Position numbers and translations under genes: made by a program. Under the pieces are notes generated by a model. The model was given only the letters and a program-made list of their open reading frames with translations. It had not been told where the DNA came from and did no database searches. A stretch of DNA of 64,000 nt from CAZBXD01 sp965216395 (lineage in GTDB: Bacteria; Pseudomonadota; Alphaproteobacteria; Micavibrionales; SZUA-601), in contig OZ244156.1 in the NCBI GenBank assembly GCA_965216395.1, positions 1,178,001 to 1,242,000 on the forward strand. Reading direction: 5' to 3'. This document shows positions 53,752-63,161 of this stretch, piece after piece (position 1 is the stretch's first letter; each line of letters starts with the position of its first letter).

Positions 53752-54675
53752 ATGAAAAAACAACTTTCCCTCTTTACAATGATCACAATGTTCTGCCTCT
53801 TGGTTTCTGTTGCATTTGCAGGCCCATTTGATGGAACCCATGATGAAGATACCGCAAAAGGCATAACGCCTGAAGGCACGGTGTTCAATCAAACATTATA
53901 TAACCAATATTTGAACCTCTCTAAAGAAAGAGATAACCTTTTAGGTACAGATCGTACAGATGCTGAGCTTTTTAATCATAAAGCATTACTTGCTGGGCGT
54001 AATAGTGCCGTTCAAAACGACTCTGTTTATGATCGTGAACTCAAATCACAAGAAAGAGTACCTTTCTTCATCGCGCAAGAGCGCCTATATATGGTTTTTG
54101 ACAAAGGTGGACGTGAATTAGCCGCTGTTGAAACCGCCACAGCACAAGTGGCCTATGATTGTTGGATAGAAGCAACGGAAGGGAAACGCCCCAAAGATGC
54201 AAATGAATGCCGTCAACGTTTTGAGGATGCGATGGCTAAAGCCGAAGAAAAAGCAGGTTATGAAATTGCTGTTTTAGAGGTCGAAGCGCCTGTCGTTGTT
54301 GCACCGACACCAGAACCAGTAATTGTCCCTGTGCCCCCACAAGAATATTATGTTTTACCTTTTGAATTTGACACGACAACACTGACCCCCGAAGGTGAAG
54401 AACAGCTTGCTAAAGCCATCAATGACATTGGCACTATTGAAGAGTTAAAAATCAGCTTACGTGCTCATGCGGATCGTGCGGGTCCAGAAAACTACAATAT
54501 CAAACTATCACAAAGACGCGCTGAAACAGTTCTTAATCGTCTTGCCAATGCAGGTGTTAGAGAAAGCCGCATTCGCATTGTTGAAGCTGTTGGCGAATCA
54601 CGGTCTCTTGTTCCAACGGCCGATGGCGTAAGAAATCAAGCCAACCGTGTTGTAGAAATTGATCTAAGACAATAA
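53752..54675 (+). CDS. OmpA-like periplasmic/outer-membrane protein of the adhesin locus
   Basis: The 307-aa protein has a signal peptide (MKKQLSLFTMITMFCLLVSVAFA) with no lipobox, so it is not obviously a lipoprotein. A helical middle contains YMVFDKGGRELAAVETATAQ, with Cys-containing segments YDCWIEATEG and NECRQRFEDA. A Pro/Val-rich linker (PVVVAPTPEPVIVPVPP) leads into an OmpA C-terminal domain with YVLPFEFDTTTLTPEG, SLRAHADRAGPENYN, LSQRRAETVLNRL and RNQANRVVEIDLRQ. Such domains bind peptidoglycan. In related alphaproteobacterial loci an OmpA gene often accompanies the LapG-type and exporter genes. Its role is not established. Confidence 0.85.
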   Translation: MKKQLSLFTMITMFCLLVSVAFAGPFDGTHDEDTAKGITPEGTVFNQTLYNQYLNLSKERDNLLGTDRTDAELFNHKALLAGRNSAVQNDSVYDRELKSQERVPFFIAQERLYMVFDKGGRELAAVETATAQVAYDCWIEATEGKRPKDANECRQRFEDAMAKAEEKAGYEIAVLEVEAPVVVAPTPEPVIVPVPPQEYYVLPFEFDTTTLTPEGEEQLAKAINDIGTIEELKISLRAHADRAGPENYNIKLSQRRAETVLNRLANAGVRESRIRIVEAVGESRSLVPTADGVRNQANRVVEIDLRQ

Positions 54676-54699
54676 AATTTACTAAGAATATCATGTTAA

Positions 54700-54727
54700 A
54701 AAAGCCCCGAAATGGGGCTTTTTTTTA
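54700..54727. terminator. Bidirectional terminator between ompA-like and hlyD-like genes
   Basis: AAAAGCCCC (54700-54708) pairs with GGGGCTTTT (54714-54722), with As before and Ts after. It can therefore stop transcripts of both convergent genes. Confidence 0.85.
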
Positions 54728-56101
54728 TTACCGTTCACGCATAGCATTTTGTTTTGCTTTAAGGATCGGCTTAAGAATATAATCTAAAACACTTTTTTGC
54801 CCTGTTAAAATTTCAACTGTGGCCGTCATCCCTGGTATAATGGGTAAAACTTCACCCTTGTGTTTAATATCTGTTTCATCGGTTCTAACCTGAACACGAT
54901 AAAAACTATTGCCTTCATCATCTTGGATTGTGTCGGCACTTATTTGTTCAACTTTTCCTTCTAAACCGCCATAAATTGAAAAATCATAGGCCGTAATTTT
55001 AACCACAGCTTTTTGATCGGGGCGAATAAAAGCAATATCGGTTGGCTTCACGCGTGCTTCTACCAAAAGCGTATCATCAAGGGGAACAATCTCCATAATA
55101 TCGGCCCCTGGTTGAATAACTCCACCCACAGTATTAACCATTAAGTCTTTTACAGTACCACGAACAGGCGATTTTACTTGTGTCCGACTAACCTTATCTT
55201 GACCAGCGGTAAGAATTTTACTCAATGATTCCGCCTCGGCACGAACAGAGGCCAATTCTCTTGACGATTCCGCATTGATCGTCGCTTCTACCTCTTCGAT
55301 TTTTTGTCTTGCTTCATTAACAGCACTCTGCGCACGCGGAATAGAAAGCTTTATCGTGCTGATTTCACCTTCAAGATCAGTGACTTGGCCTTGAATCCTA
55401 AGCAAGTCCACCCTTGACATCGCGCCACTGGACACTAATGGTGCCGTCATATTATATTCTTCACGCAAAATTTTAAGATTATTTTCTAATTGCCGCAGAC
55501 GCGAACGCATCTCTTTAACTTCTTGTGACCGTTGGCTTGCTTGAGATTGCAAAACCTGTATCTGAGCCTGTTTTTGCTGCTTATTAATCGCAAATTGTTC
55601 TCTTTGATCAATAATAATTTCAGGCGCATTTTCCTGTAACATTTTTGGAAAAACGAGGTCTTTACCCTCAATTTCTGCCTCTAGACGTGCCATAGTGCCA
55701 ATTAAATGATTATATCGTGATTGTGATTCTTCAAAAGTGGACTCAGCTGTTGAATTATCAATTCTCAGCAAGACTTGATCTTTTTCAACAATCTCACCTT
55801 GATTAACCAAAATTTCTGAAACAATTCCACCTTCTAAATTTTGGATAACTTGGATACGTGAGGAAGGAATAACTTGCCCTTCTCCGCGCGTCACTTCATC
55901 TAAAATCGCAAATTTAGCCCAAATAATAAAAGAAAATACAGCCAGAGCCGTCATAATCGATAAAACATAGGCAAAGCGATGGCCACTTTTTCGAATTGCC
56001 GCTTCAACATCGGACATAAAAATAATATCCTCTTGCTCGGCAAGACCACGCGATGGTGTCACCCATTCATCAATAATTTTATTCCAATTACGTTTAGTCA
56101 T
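54728..56101 (-). CDS. HlyD-family periplasmic adaptor of type I secretion (LapC-like)
   Basis: The 457-aa protein has a cytoplasmic start, one membrane helix (about residues 41-60), a lipoyl-like segment (GEGQVIPSSRIQVIQNLEGG) and a long coiled coil (120-300). The second lipoyl half follows (VKSPVRGTVKDLMVNTVGGV), then a beta-barrel ending (MTATVEILTGQKSVLDYILKPIL). Adaptors of this type link the ABC exporter to TolC. It overlaps the exporter gene by eight bases, and the two are transcribed leftward as one operon. Confidence 0.94.
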   Translation of the reverse strand: MTKRNWNKIIDEWVTPSRGLAEQEDIIFMSDVEAAIRKSGHRFAYVLSIMTALAVFSFIIWAKFAILDEVTRGEGQVIPSSRIQVIQNLEGGIVSEILVNQGEIVEKDQVLLRIDNSTAESTFEESQSRYNHLIGTMARLEAEIEGKDLVFPKMLQENAPEIIIDQREQFAINKQQKQAQIQVLQSQASQRSQEVKEMRSRLRQLENNLKILREEYNMTAPLVSSGAMSRVDLLRIQGQVTDLEGEISTIKLSIPRAQSAVNEARQKIEEVEATINAESSRELASVRAEAESLSKILTAGQDKVSRTQVKSPVRGTVKDLMVNTVGGVIQPGADIMEIVPLDDTLLVEARVKPTDIAFIRPDQKAVVKITAYDFSIYGGLEGKVEQISADTIQDDEGNSFYRVQVRTDETDIKHKGEVLPIIPGMTATVEILTGQKSVLDYILKPILKAKQNAMRER

Positions 56102-58391
56102 CTTTTTTCAACTCTTTATCTAATTTTACGTTAGCATTTTTGCTTTCTTGTTTTTTATTTGCAGCACCGCCACTCAATTTTTCCAAAACCATATCTTTAG
56201 GGCCATCGGCAATAACTTTTCCTTTTTCAAGAATGATAATCCGGTCAACTAAACTCAACATACTCATACGGTGCGTAATACACACCATGCTTTTTAAGCC
56301 TTTATATTGTTGCATTCTTTGTTGAAAACGGTGTTCAGATGTATTGTCCATATTACTCGTGGGTTCATCCATAACCAAAATAGACGGGTTTCGAACTAAT
56401 GCCCGAGCAATGGATATGGATTGGCGCTGCCCGCCTGAAACAGACATGCCACGCTCTCCCACTTGCAAATCAAGACCGCTTGAATGGCCACGGACGAAAT
56501 CCATGACACCGGCAAAGTGAGCCGCAACATTAATCGCGTTATCGTCAACATGCGGGGCTCCAAATGAAATATTGTCACGTATTGTTCCATAAAAAAGATA
56601 ATTATCTTGTGATACATAACCAATATTACTACGAATATCCACAGGATCAATTTGTCGCAAATCAATACCATCTATCAGTATTGACCCCTCTTGTGGTTGA
56701 TATAGTTGCGCAATAAGTCGACCAACCGTACTTTTGCCTGAACCAATTCGACCCAAAATAGCAACACGTTCACCTGGACGGATGCTAAATGATACATCAT
56801 CAAGCGCTTTCTCTTGTTGACCAGGATAAGAAAAAGTCACATTTTGAAACTGGATTTGACCCTGAAATTCGGGAACATGGTGAAATGTCTTGTCTTTCGG
56901 ACGTTCCACGGGCGCCTGCATGATTTTATTTAAGGCTTCTAGAGATACTTTTGATTGTTGATAACGTGTAATCACGCCAGCAATGGAGCCTAAAGGTGCT
57001 AAAGCGCGTCCGGTCAGAATTGATACCGCGACCAGTGCCCCCATCGTAAGCTGATTATCCACAATCATAGAAACCCCGATTAAAATCGCTACTACAGTTG
57101 TTGCCTGAACGGCAAATTGTGAAAATGTCACAGCAAGTGAAGAGATCATCCGCGCCTTACCCGTTGAATCAGCGGTCATACCAACAGCGCGTTCCCAGCG
57201 GCCTTGAATACGGCTTTGCGCGCCGGAAGTTTTGATGGTTTCAATCCCATTGATGGTTTCAATCAACATTGCATGTTTTTGATTACTTTCTGCGTGTGTC
57301 TTTTCTATGACCTTCTTAAGCGGAATTTGCAAGAACCAACCTACTAAGATCACAATCGGAACTGTCATTAACGGAATTACTGCTAACCAGCCAGCCAGCA
57401 TGGCAATAACGCCTAAAAAGACAAAGATAAACGGAAAATCAACCAAAAGAACAACGGTACCAGAAGTGAAAAAATCCCTCAAACCTTCGAATTCTCGTAA
57501 ACTACTCGCCATGGCGCCCGTTGATTCAGGTTTTTCATCCAAACGCATCGCCATAACCTGTTCAAGAAGGTGACTGGCGATAATAACATCGGCATTTTTA
57601 CCCGCTACATCAATAAAATAACTGCGTAAATTGCGAAGGATAAATTCAAAAACATAAACAATCAGCACACCAATTGCCAAAACCCACAATGTTTCCATAG
57701 CGGCATTCGGCACGACACGGTCATAAACATTCATAATAAAAAGCGGACTGGCTAAGGCAAATGTATTAATAAGTAATGATGCCAATAAAACATGGCTGTA
57801 AACAGGCGCAAAACGCTTTAAAGTCCCCCAAAACCATGAATCAGCATATTTACTTTCATCATAATTGGCGCGGGCATCGAATTTAAACTTTGGTTTAATA
57901 AAAATTGCATGACCTGTATAGGATTCTTTAACATCATCAAGAGGAACAGAGACAGTGCCTCCATCAGCCTCTGCAATGGCAATTTCTGCTGTATTACGCG
58001 TTGCATCAATATGTAACAAAACACACGCATTTGATTCTTTAAGCAACAAAATACAAGGCAAAGTCAGTGCCGATAATTTGGATAAATCAGGTCGACGGAC
58101 AATTTTAGCATTAAAACCAGCACGCTGAGCAGAACGCACGCATAATTGTGGTGAAAATCGTGTATCAGCAAAAGGCAATCCGCCTTTCAAAGCTTGTTTC
58201 GAAAGCGGTTGTTCAAGCAAATTTGTAATAATAGACAAACAAGAGAGCAACGGATCTTCATAGTCAATTTCAGAAGAACGTATAAACCAGTTCTGATTTT
58301 CTTTCTCTGGCGTGGTTTGGCTTTTTGCTCTCGGTTTTTTAGCGAGCTTTTTTGACGTTTTGTTTTGTTTGGTCTCTTTTTCGCGCGTCAT
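56094..58391 (-). CDS. Type I secretion ABC exporter with C39-like domain (LapB-like)
   Basis: The 765-aa protein has a Lys-rich start, then a C39-like domain (about 45-170, LLSCLSIITNLLEQPLSKQA to AGHAIFIKPKF-like end). That domain lacks the usual protease signature Q...C, so it probably binds rather than cuts. Six membrane helices span about 190-460. The nucleotide-binding domain has AILGRIGSGKSTVGRLI (Walker A), SVSGGQRQSISIARAL (signature), SILVMDEPTSNMD (Walker B) and MVCITHRMSML (H-loop). This is the LapB type of adhesin exporter. Confidence 0.94.
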   Translation of the reverse strand: MTREKETKQNKTSKKLAKKPRAKSQTTPEKENQNWFIRSSEIDYEDPLLSCLSIITNLLEQPLSKQALKGGLPFADTRFSPQLCVRSAQRAGFNAKIVRRPDLSKLSALTLPCILLLKESNACVLLHIDATRNTAEIAIAEADGGTVSVPLDDVKESYTGHAIFIKPKFKFDARANYDESKYADSWFWGTLKRFAPVYSHVLLASLLINTFALASPLFIMNVYDRVVPNAAMETLWVLAIGVLIVYVFEFILRNLRSYFIDVAGKNADVIIASHLLEQVMAMRLDEKPESTGAMASSLREFEGLRDFFTSGTVVLLVDFPFIFVFLGVIAMLAGWLAVIPLMTVPIVILVGWFLQIPLKKVIEKTHAESNQKHAMLIETINGIETIKTSGAQSRIQGRWERAVGMTADSTGKARMISSLAVTFSQFAVQATTVVAILIGVSMIVDNQLTMGALVAVSILTGRALAPLGSIAGVITRYQQSKVSLEALNKIMQAPVERPKDKTFHHVPEFQGQIQFQNVTFSYPGQQEKALDDVSFSIRPGERVAILGRIGSGKSTVGRLIAQLYQPQEGSILIDGIDLRQIDPVDIRSNIGYVSQDNYLFYGTIRDNISFGAPHVDDNAINVAAHFAGVMDFVRGHSSGLDLQVGERGMSVSGGQRQSISIARALVRNPSILVMDEPTSNMDNTSEHRFQQRMQQYKGLKSMVCITHRMSMLSLVDRIIILEKGKVIADGPKDMVLEKLSGGAANKKQESKNANVKLDKELKKDD

Positions 58392-58525
58392 AATATGTAT
58401 TATTCAATCTTTAATTAAATGGATGTTTTGACAAATTTATAGATAATATATTGCATAGTTGTTAATCTTGCTATTTTATAGCAATGAATCATTTTTTTAC
58501 TATTAATTTTTAAGGAATAAATCAA

Positions 58526-59215
58526 GTGAGTTGGACTGACGATCGCGTTGCAACATTAACAAAACTATGGTCACAAGGAAAAAGTGCCTCTGAAATCGCA
58601 GAGGTTCTTGGTGGTGTTACCCGTAATGCCGTTATTGGAAAGGCACACAGACTCGGGTTATCCGGTCGCCCTTCGCCTATTAAGAAAAAGAAATTAACAA
58701 AAAAGCCAGCTAAACCAAAAAAGACAACCACAAAAGTAAAGGCCGATTCGAAAAAAGAAGACACCAAAACTAAGAAAACAGAAACCAGAAAAACACCAAA
58801 ACGTCGCGAAATCAAATTGCCGATCGCACCGCCAACATTTATCGAAGAACACCCTGTTCACGATGGTGAGCTGATCTCAATTTTAGACTTAACAGAACGT
58901 GTTTGCCGTTGGCCGATTGGCGACCCCAAGGAAGGGGAGTTTGGCTTTTGTGGTGCTGAATGCGATCCGGCGCATCCTTATTGCTTGCCCCATATGGCCA
59001 TGGCATTCCAAGCTTCATCAAAAAAAGAAGCTAAGAAAATGGTGAAAAAGGCAACGAAAACAAATTCAGATAACATCGAAGAAGATGATGATGAAGATAT
59101 CGAAGATATCGATCTCGAAAACTTTGATCCCGATGAGATCGAAAATGACGATGATGATGATCTGGATGATGACAATGAAGAATTAACCATCGCAACAGTG
59201 GCGCCAAATAAGTAA
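58526..59215 (+). CDS. gcrA: Cell-cycle transcriptional regulator GcrA with acidic tail
   Basis: The GTG start is preceded by AAGGA. The 229-aa protein has the GcrA DNA-binding N terminus (MSWTDDRVATLTKLWSQGKS, NAVIGKAHRLGLSGRPSP). A Lys-rich linker (52-95) and the C-terminal domain (about 118-162, CRWPIGDPKEGEFGFCGAEC, PYCLPHMAMAFQ) contact sigma-70. The last about 45 residues (184-219) are an almost unbroken run of Asp and Glu, which I do not recall in other GcrA proteins. GcrA binds methylated GANTC sites and activates division and replication genes in Caulobacter. The tail is an unusual feature. Confidence 0.93.
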   Translation: MSWTDDRVATLTKLWSQGKSASEIAEVLGGVTRNAVIGKAHRLGLSGRPSPIKKKKLTKKPAKPKKTTTKVKADSKKEDTKTKKTETRKTPKRREIKLPIAPPTFIEEHPVHDGELISILDLTERVCRWPIGDPKEGEFGFCGAECDPAHPYCLPHMAMAFQASSKKEAKKMVKKATKTNSDNIEEDDDEDIEDIDLENFDPDEIENDDDDDLDDDNEELTIATVAPNK

Positions 59216-59228
59216 GATTTTTTACTTT

Positions 59229-59753
59229 TTAACGCCTATATATCATCGCCATACGATTTTCTGGATTTGAATGTTTCTTTCGTTCTTGTAAAAGAATTTC
59301 TTTTAAAAAATTCGGACAAGCATCACACGACACCTCTTTAAACCCTAATTTAAGGTAGAAGTCTTTATTCCACGGTATTGTTTTATCGGTTGTTAGGCCA
59401 ATATAATCATTTTGTGCCATAAAATGATTCATCAGCTTTTTGCCAATACCGCCTCCCTGATATTCAAAAACAACCGATAATTCTTCGATATAGGTCATTT
59501 GGCCCATCAGACGAGCTGCCAAAAAACCAACAGGAATGTCTTGATCGGTTGCAACATAGAGGTTTTTTTCTTCATGTGCTTGCACCAAAATACGATGATC
59601 TAAGGTTGAGTCATCAAATTCAGAAAAGTTTTTAAACTGATCTGGGTTATCGGCAAAAAACACCGCAAACTTTTTAGCAGCGGATTTTTCTATATCCGCT
59701 AGAAAAGTAAGATCGGTGTTTTTTGATTGTCTGATAACAATGTTATTTTTCAT
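59229..59753 (-). CDS. GNAT-family N-acetyltransferase
   Basis: The 174-aa protein has the GNAT pattern: IEELSVVFEYQGGGIGKKLM (acetyl-CoA binding Q/RxxGxG/A) near residues 88-107, and a C-terminal strand with WNKDFYLKLGFKEV. The substrate is not identifiable. Its ATG overlaps the gap stop (TAATG), so it is probably co-transcribed with GAPDH, which may be chance. Confidence 0.85.
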   Translation of the reverse strand: MKNNIVIRQSKNTDLTFLADIEKSAAKKFAVFFADNPDQFKNFSEFDDSTLDHRILVQAHEEKNLYVATDQDIPVGFLAARLMGQMTYIEELSVVFEYQGGGIGKKLMNHFMAQNDYIGLTTDKTIPWNKDFYLKLGFKEVSCDACPNFLKEILLQERKKHSNPENRMAMIYRR

Positions 59754-60757
59754 TAACGAACAGAGTTTGTATATTTAATTAAATCAATGACTTTATTTGA
59801 ATAACCCCATTCATTGTCATACCAAGAGACCAGTTTGACGAATTGATCACTTATCGCAATACCGGCTTCGGCATCAAAGATTGACGTGCGTGCATCACCA
59901 ATAAAATCAGTCGATACAACAGCATCTTCGGTGTAACCTAAAATCCCCTTCAACTCATTTTCACTGGCACGTTTCATTTCTGTTTTAATCGCATCATAAG
60001 AAGCAGGATTTTGCAATTTTACCGTTAAATCCACCACAGAAACATTCGCCACAGGCACACGAAATGCCATACCCGTTAATTTTCCATTGAGTGCAGGAAT
60101 CACTTTACCCACAGCCTTAGCTGCCCCTGTCGAAGAAGGAATAATATTTTGATATCCCCCACGACCCATGCGCCAATTTTTACCCGATGGGCCATCAACA
60201 GATTTCTGCGTTGAAGTAACCGCATGAACAGTTGTCATCAAACCTTCTTCAATACCCCATTTGTCATGAATGACTTTGGCAACAGGCGCCAAACAGTTGG
60301 TCGTACAAGACGCATTCGACATATATTGCATATCGGGCGTATATTGATCATGGTTAACACCCATCACAAACATTGGTGTGTCATCTTTGGCAGGTGCGGA
60401 CATAACAACGCGTTTTGCGCCGGCGGCGATGTGCCCCTTTGCCGCTTCTTGAGTTAAAAAGAAACCTGTTGATTCAACAACATAATCGACATCTAAGGCG
60501 CCCCAATTAAGATTGGCGGGGTCACGTTCGGCTGTAATACGAATTTTCTTACCGTTAACAACCAGATGGTTACCTTCAACGGTTACATCACCATCAAATC
60601 GGCCATGTGTTGAATCATGAACCAACATATAAGCGAGATAATCGACATCTACCAAATCGTTGATACCAACAATTTCTACATCATCATGCAGCTGTGCTGC
60701 GCGAAAAACCAAACGACCAATACGGCCAAATCCGTTAATACCAACTTTTATTGTCAT
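59753..60757 (-). CDS. gap: Glyceraldehyde-3-phosphate dehydrogenase, type I
   Basis: The 334-aa protein has the N-terminal NAD-binding motif VGINGFGRIGRLVFRAA and the active-site SNASCTTNCLAPV (catalytic Cys). The phosphate-binding segment is TTVHAVTSTQKSVDGPSGK, and VSWYDNEWGYSNKVID lies near the end. All catalytic features are present. It follows tkt by 56 bp in the same direction, and AAGGA precedes the ATG. Confidence 0.97.
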   Translation of the reverse strand: MTIKVGINGFGRIGRLVFRAAQLHDDVEIVGINDLVDVDYLAYMLVHDSTHGRFDGDVTVEGNHLVVNGKKIRITAERDPANLNWGALDVDYVVESTGFFLTQEAAKGHIAAGAKRVVMSAPAKDDTPMFVMGVNHDQYTPDMQYMSNASCTTNCLAPVAKVIHDKWGIEEGLMTTVHAVTSTQKSVDGPSGKNWRMGRGGYQNIIPSSTGAAKAVGKVIPALNGKLTGMAFRVPVANVSVVDLTVKLQNPASYDAIKTEMKRASENELKGILGYTEDAVVSTDFIGDARTSIFDAEAGIAISDQFVKLVSWYDNEWGYSNKVIDLIKYTNSVR

Positions 60758-60813
60758 GTTAAAATTCCTTTTTCTTACTCAAATTTTGTCATACAGATTT
60801 AGAAAATAAACAA

Positions 60814-62817
60814 TTAATCCGCAGACGCAAGCATATCAATCACTTTTTCGGCAATTTTTTCACGCGTTAGACCAAAATGCGCATATACATCTTTGGCGGG
60901 TGCAGATTCGCCAAAACTTGGTACACCGAAGAATAAATCACCGGCACGCATAAAGCGGTCCCACCCCATGCGCACACCTGCTTCGATAATGATGCGTGGG
61001 TATTGTCCTAAAATTCTTGCACGATATTCAGGCGATTGTTCCAGAAATAATTCACGACAAGGCATAGAAATAATACGGGTCGAAAAACCTTCATCCAATA
61101 ATTGTCGGCTAACATCTATGGCCAGAGCCACTTCCGAACCTGTCGCAATTAATGTGAGATCAGAATGATCATTCGCACTTTCACGTAAAACATATCCCCC
61201 TTTGGCCACTCTATTTTTTTCATCGGCAATAGAACGACAATCGGCAATATTCTGTCGTGATAAGGCCAAAACACTCGGCGCATCATCCATATTTAAAGCT
61301 GTTTGCCATGCCTCAATTGTTTCAACAGTATCAGCGGGTCGAAAAACATATAAATTAGGAATAGCACGCAAACTGGCCAAATGTTCCACCGGTTGGTGCG
61401 TTGGGCCATCTTCGCCCAATCCTATTGAGTCATGCGTCATCACATGAATAACGCGCTTTTTCATGAGTGCAGCCAAACGAATAGCGGGGCGCGAATAATC
61501 AGAAAACTGTAAAAATGTTCCCGCATATGGAATCACACCACCGTGCAGGGCCATACCATTCATAATCGCCGCCATAGCATGTTCGCGCACGCCGTAACGT
61601 ATATAACGCCCCGCGTAATTTCCTGCATTTAAGTCACTCATCCCGTTAACATGCGTGTTATTTGAAGGCGTTAAATCAGCCGAGCCCCCCATCATTGTTT
61701 CAATAATTGGAATAATGACTTCCAAGGCTTTACCCGATGATTTTCTCGTTGCCAGACCATTCTTTTCTGCAATGAGTGTTTTTTTAAGATCAATTAAAAT
61801 ATTTTCCAAATTTTTAGGGATACGCCCTGCATAACTTTCTTCGAAAAGCGCTTTTTGTGGGTTATTCTTAAGCTGAGCTTGCCATTGTGTGAATAATTTA
61901 GAAGATTTTTTACCCGTATTACGCCATGCATATAAAACCTCATCTGGGATTTCAAAAGCTTTATGATGCCAATTCAGTGCTTCTCTGGTCAATTTGACCT
62001 CCTCTTCACCCAAGGGTGAACCATGAGAAGCCGATTTTCCAGCCTTATTCGGTGCGCCAAAACCAATCGTGGTTCGGCATATAACCAAAGAAGGTGTTGG
62101 TGTTTTTTTTGCCTGAGAAATCGCTTTTTCAATAGCTGTATGATCATGGCCATCAATTTCTTGAACATCCCAACCATAAGATTGAAATCGTTTAACAGGA
62201 TCTTCACTGTAAGAAAGATCCGTTTCACCATCAATTGAAATAGCATTACTGTCATAGAGAACAATCAACCGATCCAATTTTAAGTGACCCGCTAGGGAGC
62301 AAGCCTCATGACTGATCCCTTCCATCAAATCACCATCACTGGCTATCACATAGGTATGATGATTCATAACATCATCACCAAAACGGGCATTCAGATGTCT
62401 TTCTGCAATGGCAAAACCAACAGCCGAAGCAATCCCTTGACCCAAGGGGCCTGTTGTCATTTCAATACCAATATCCGGATCATATTCAGGGTGACCAGCC
62501 GTTATCGCGCCCATCTGGCGAAAATTTTGCAATTCTTGTAAAGTCATTTTGGGATAACCGAGCAAATATCCCAAAGCGTAAAGCAACATAGATCCATGCC
62601 CCGCTGAAAGAATAAAACGATCACGATTGGCCCAATTTGGATTATGCACATCAAATGTCAAAAATTTTGAAAATAAAACAGTTGCAACATCCGCCATACC
62701 CATGGGCATGCCTGGATGGCCAGAATTTGCCTTTTGTACTGCATCTATCGCTAAAAAACGAATAGCATGTGCCATTTTATCTTGTAATTCCATATTTTTA
62801 TCTGAGATATTATTCAT
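60814..62817 (-). CDS. tkt: Transketolase
   Basis: The 667-aa protein has the transketolase start (MAHAIRFLAIDAVQKANSGHPGMPMGMAD). The thiamin-diphosphate segments are GDGDLMEGISHEACSLAGHL-like (ASDGDLMEGISHEACSLAGH) and LSYSEDPVKRFQSYGW. The pyrimidine domain has RYGVREHAMAAIMNGMALHG and THDSIGLGEDGPTHQP. It moves two-carbon units between ketose and aldose phosphates in the pentose pathway. It leads the tkt-gap segment and is divergent from the zapA operon. Confidence 0.97.
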   Translation of the reverse strand: MNNISDKNMELQDKMAHAIRFLAIDAVQKANSGHPGMPMGMADVATVLFSKFLTFDVHNPNWANRDRFILSAGHGSMLLYALGYLLGYPKMTLQELQNFRQMGAITAGHPEYDPDIGIEMTTGPLGQGIASAVGFAIAERHLNARFGDDVMNHHTYVIASDGDLMEGISHEACSLAGHLKLDRLIVLYDSNAISIDGETDLSYSEDPVKRFQSYGWDVQEIDGHDHTAIEKAISQAKKTPTPSLVICRTTIGFGAPNKAGKSASHGSPLGEEEVKLTREALNWHHKAFEIPDEVLYAWRNTGKKSSKLFTQWQAQLKNNPQKALFEESYAGRIPKNLENILIDLKKTLIAEKNGLATRKSSGKALEVIIPIIETMMGGSADLTPSNNTHVNGMSDLNAGNYAGRYIRYGVREHAMAAIMNGMALHGGVIPYAGTFLQFSDYSRPAIRLAALMKKRVIHVMTHDSIGLGEDGPTHQPVEHLASLRAIPNLYVFRPADTVETIEAWQTALNMDDAPSVLALSRQNIADCRSIADEKNRVAKGGYVLRESANDHSDLTLIATGSEVALAIDVSRQLLDEGFSTRIISMPCRELFLEQSPEYRARILGQYPRIIIEAGVRMGWDRFMRAGDLFFGVPSFGESAPAKDVYAHFGLTREKIAEKVIDMLASAD

Positions 62818-62895
62818 TAAACCAATCCGTTATTTTGCGTAGATAATTTTGTTGCTATTTTCCCAATAATACTGTTTCAAAAAGCAATCGCTATC

Positions 62896-62925
62896 TTGAA
62901 TAAGACGACGAAACATGTTTATAAT
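62896..62925 (+). promoter_or_regulatory. Candidate sigma-70 promoter of the DUF4164-zapA operon
   Basis: TTGAAT (62896-62901) and TATAAT (62920-62925) are separated by 18 bp, a close match to the housekeeping consensus. It lies 23 bp before the small gene start. Confidence 0.5.
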
Positions 62926-62948
62926 ATCCTATTATTAAGGAATTAAAA

Positions 62949-63158
62949 ATGTCGTCATTAAATACATCACTTGAAAAACTAGATCGCGCCCTTGATGCTC
63001 TTGAAAAAGCGTTTGAATATAAAATGGATGAAATTGACGAAAAATACAAGAATTTAAAAAACCAATTACATCAATCTCAGTCTCAATCTTCGGTAATCGC
63101 ACAAGAATTAGATCAAGCGATTGATAAAATTGAAACTGTTTTACAATCAGAAAGATAG
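62949..63158 (+). CDS. Small coiled-coil protein (DUF4164-like)
   Basis: The 69-aa protein is one long amphipathic helix (LEKLDRALDALEKAFEYKMD and onward), probably a coiled coil. It lies three bases before zapA. In other alphaproteobacteria a DUF4164 protein precedes zapA, so a role in division or as a ZapA partner is plausible. TAAGGA precedes the ATG. Confidence 0.75.
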   Translation: MSSLNTSLEKLDRALDALEKAFEYKMDEIDEKYKNLKNQLHQSQSQSSVIAQELDQAIDKIETVLQSER

Positions 63159-63161
63159 ATC

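Noticed and set aside
58392..58525. Sigma-70 promoter before gcrA with TTGACA at 58428
   Set aside because: No acceptable -10 element lies 16-18 bases downstream, so I did not list it.
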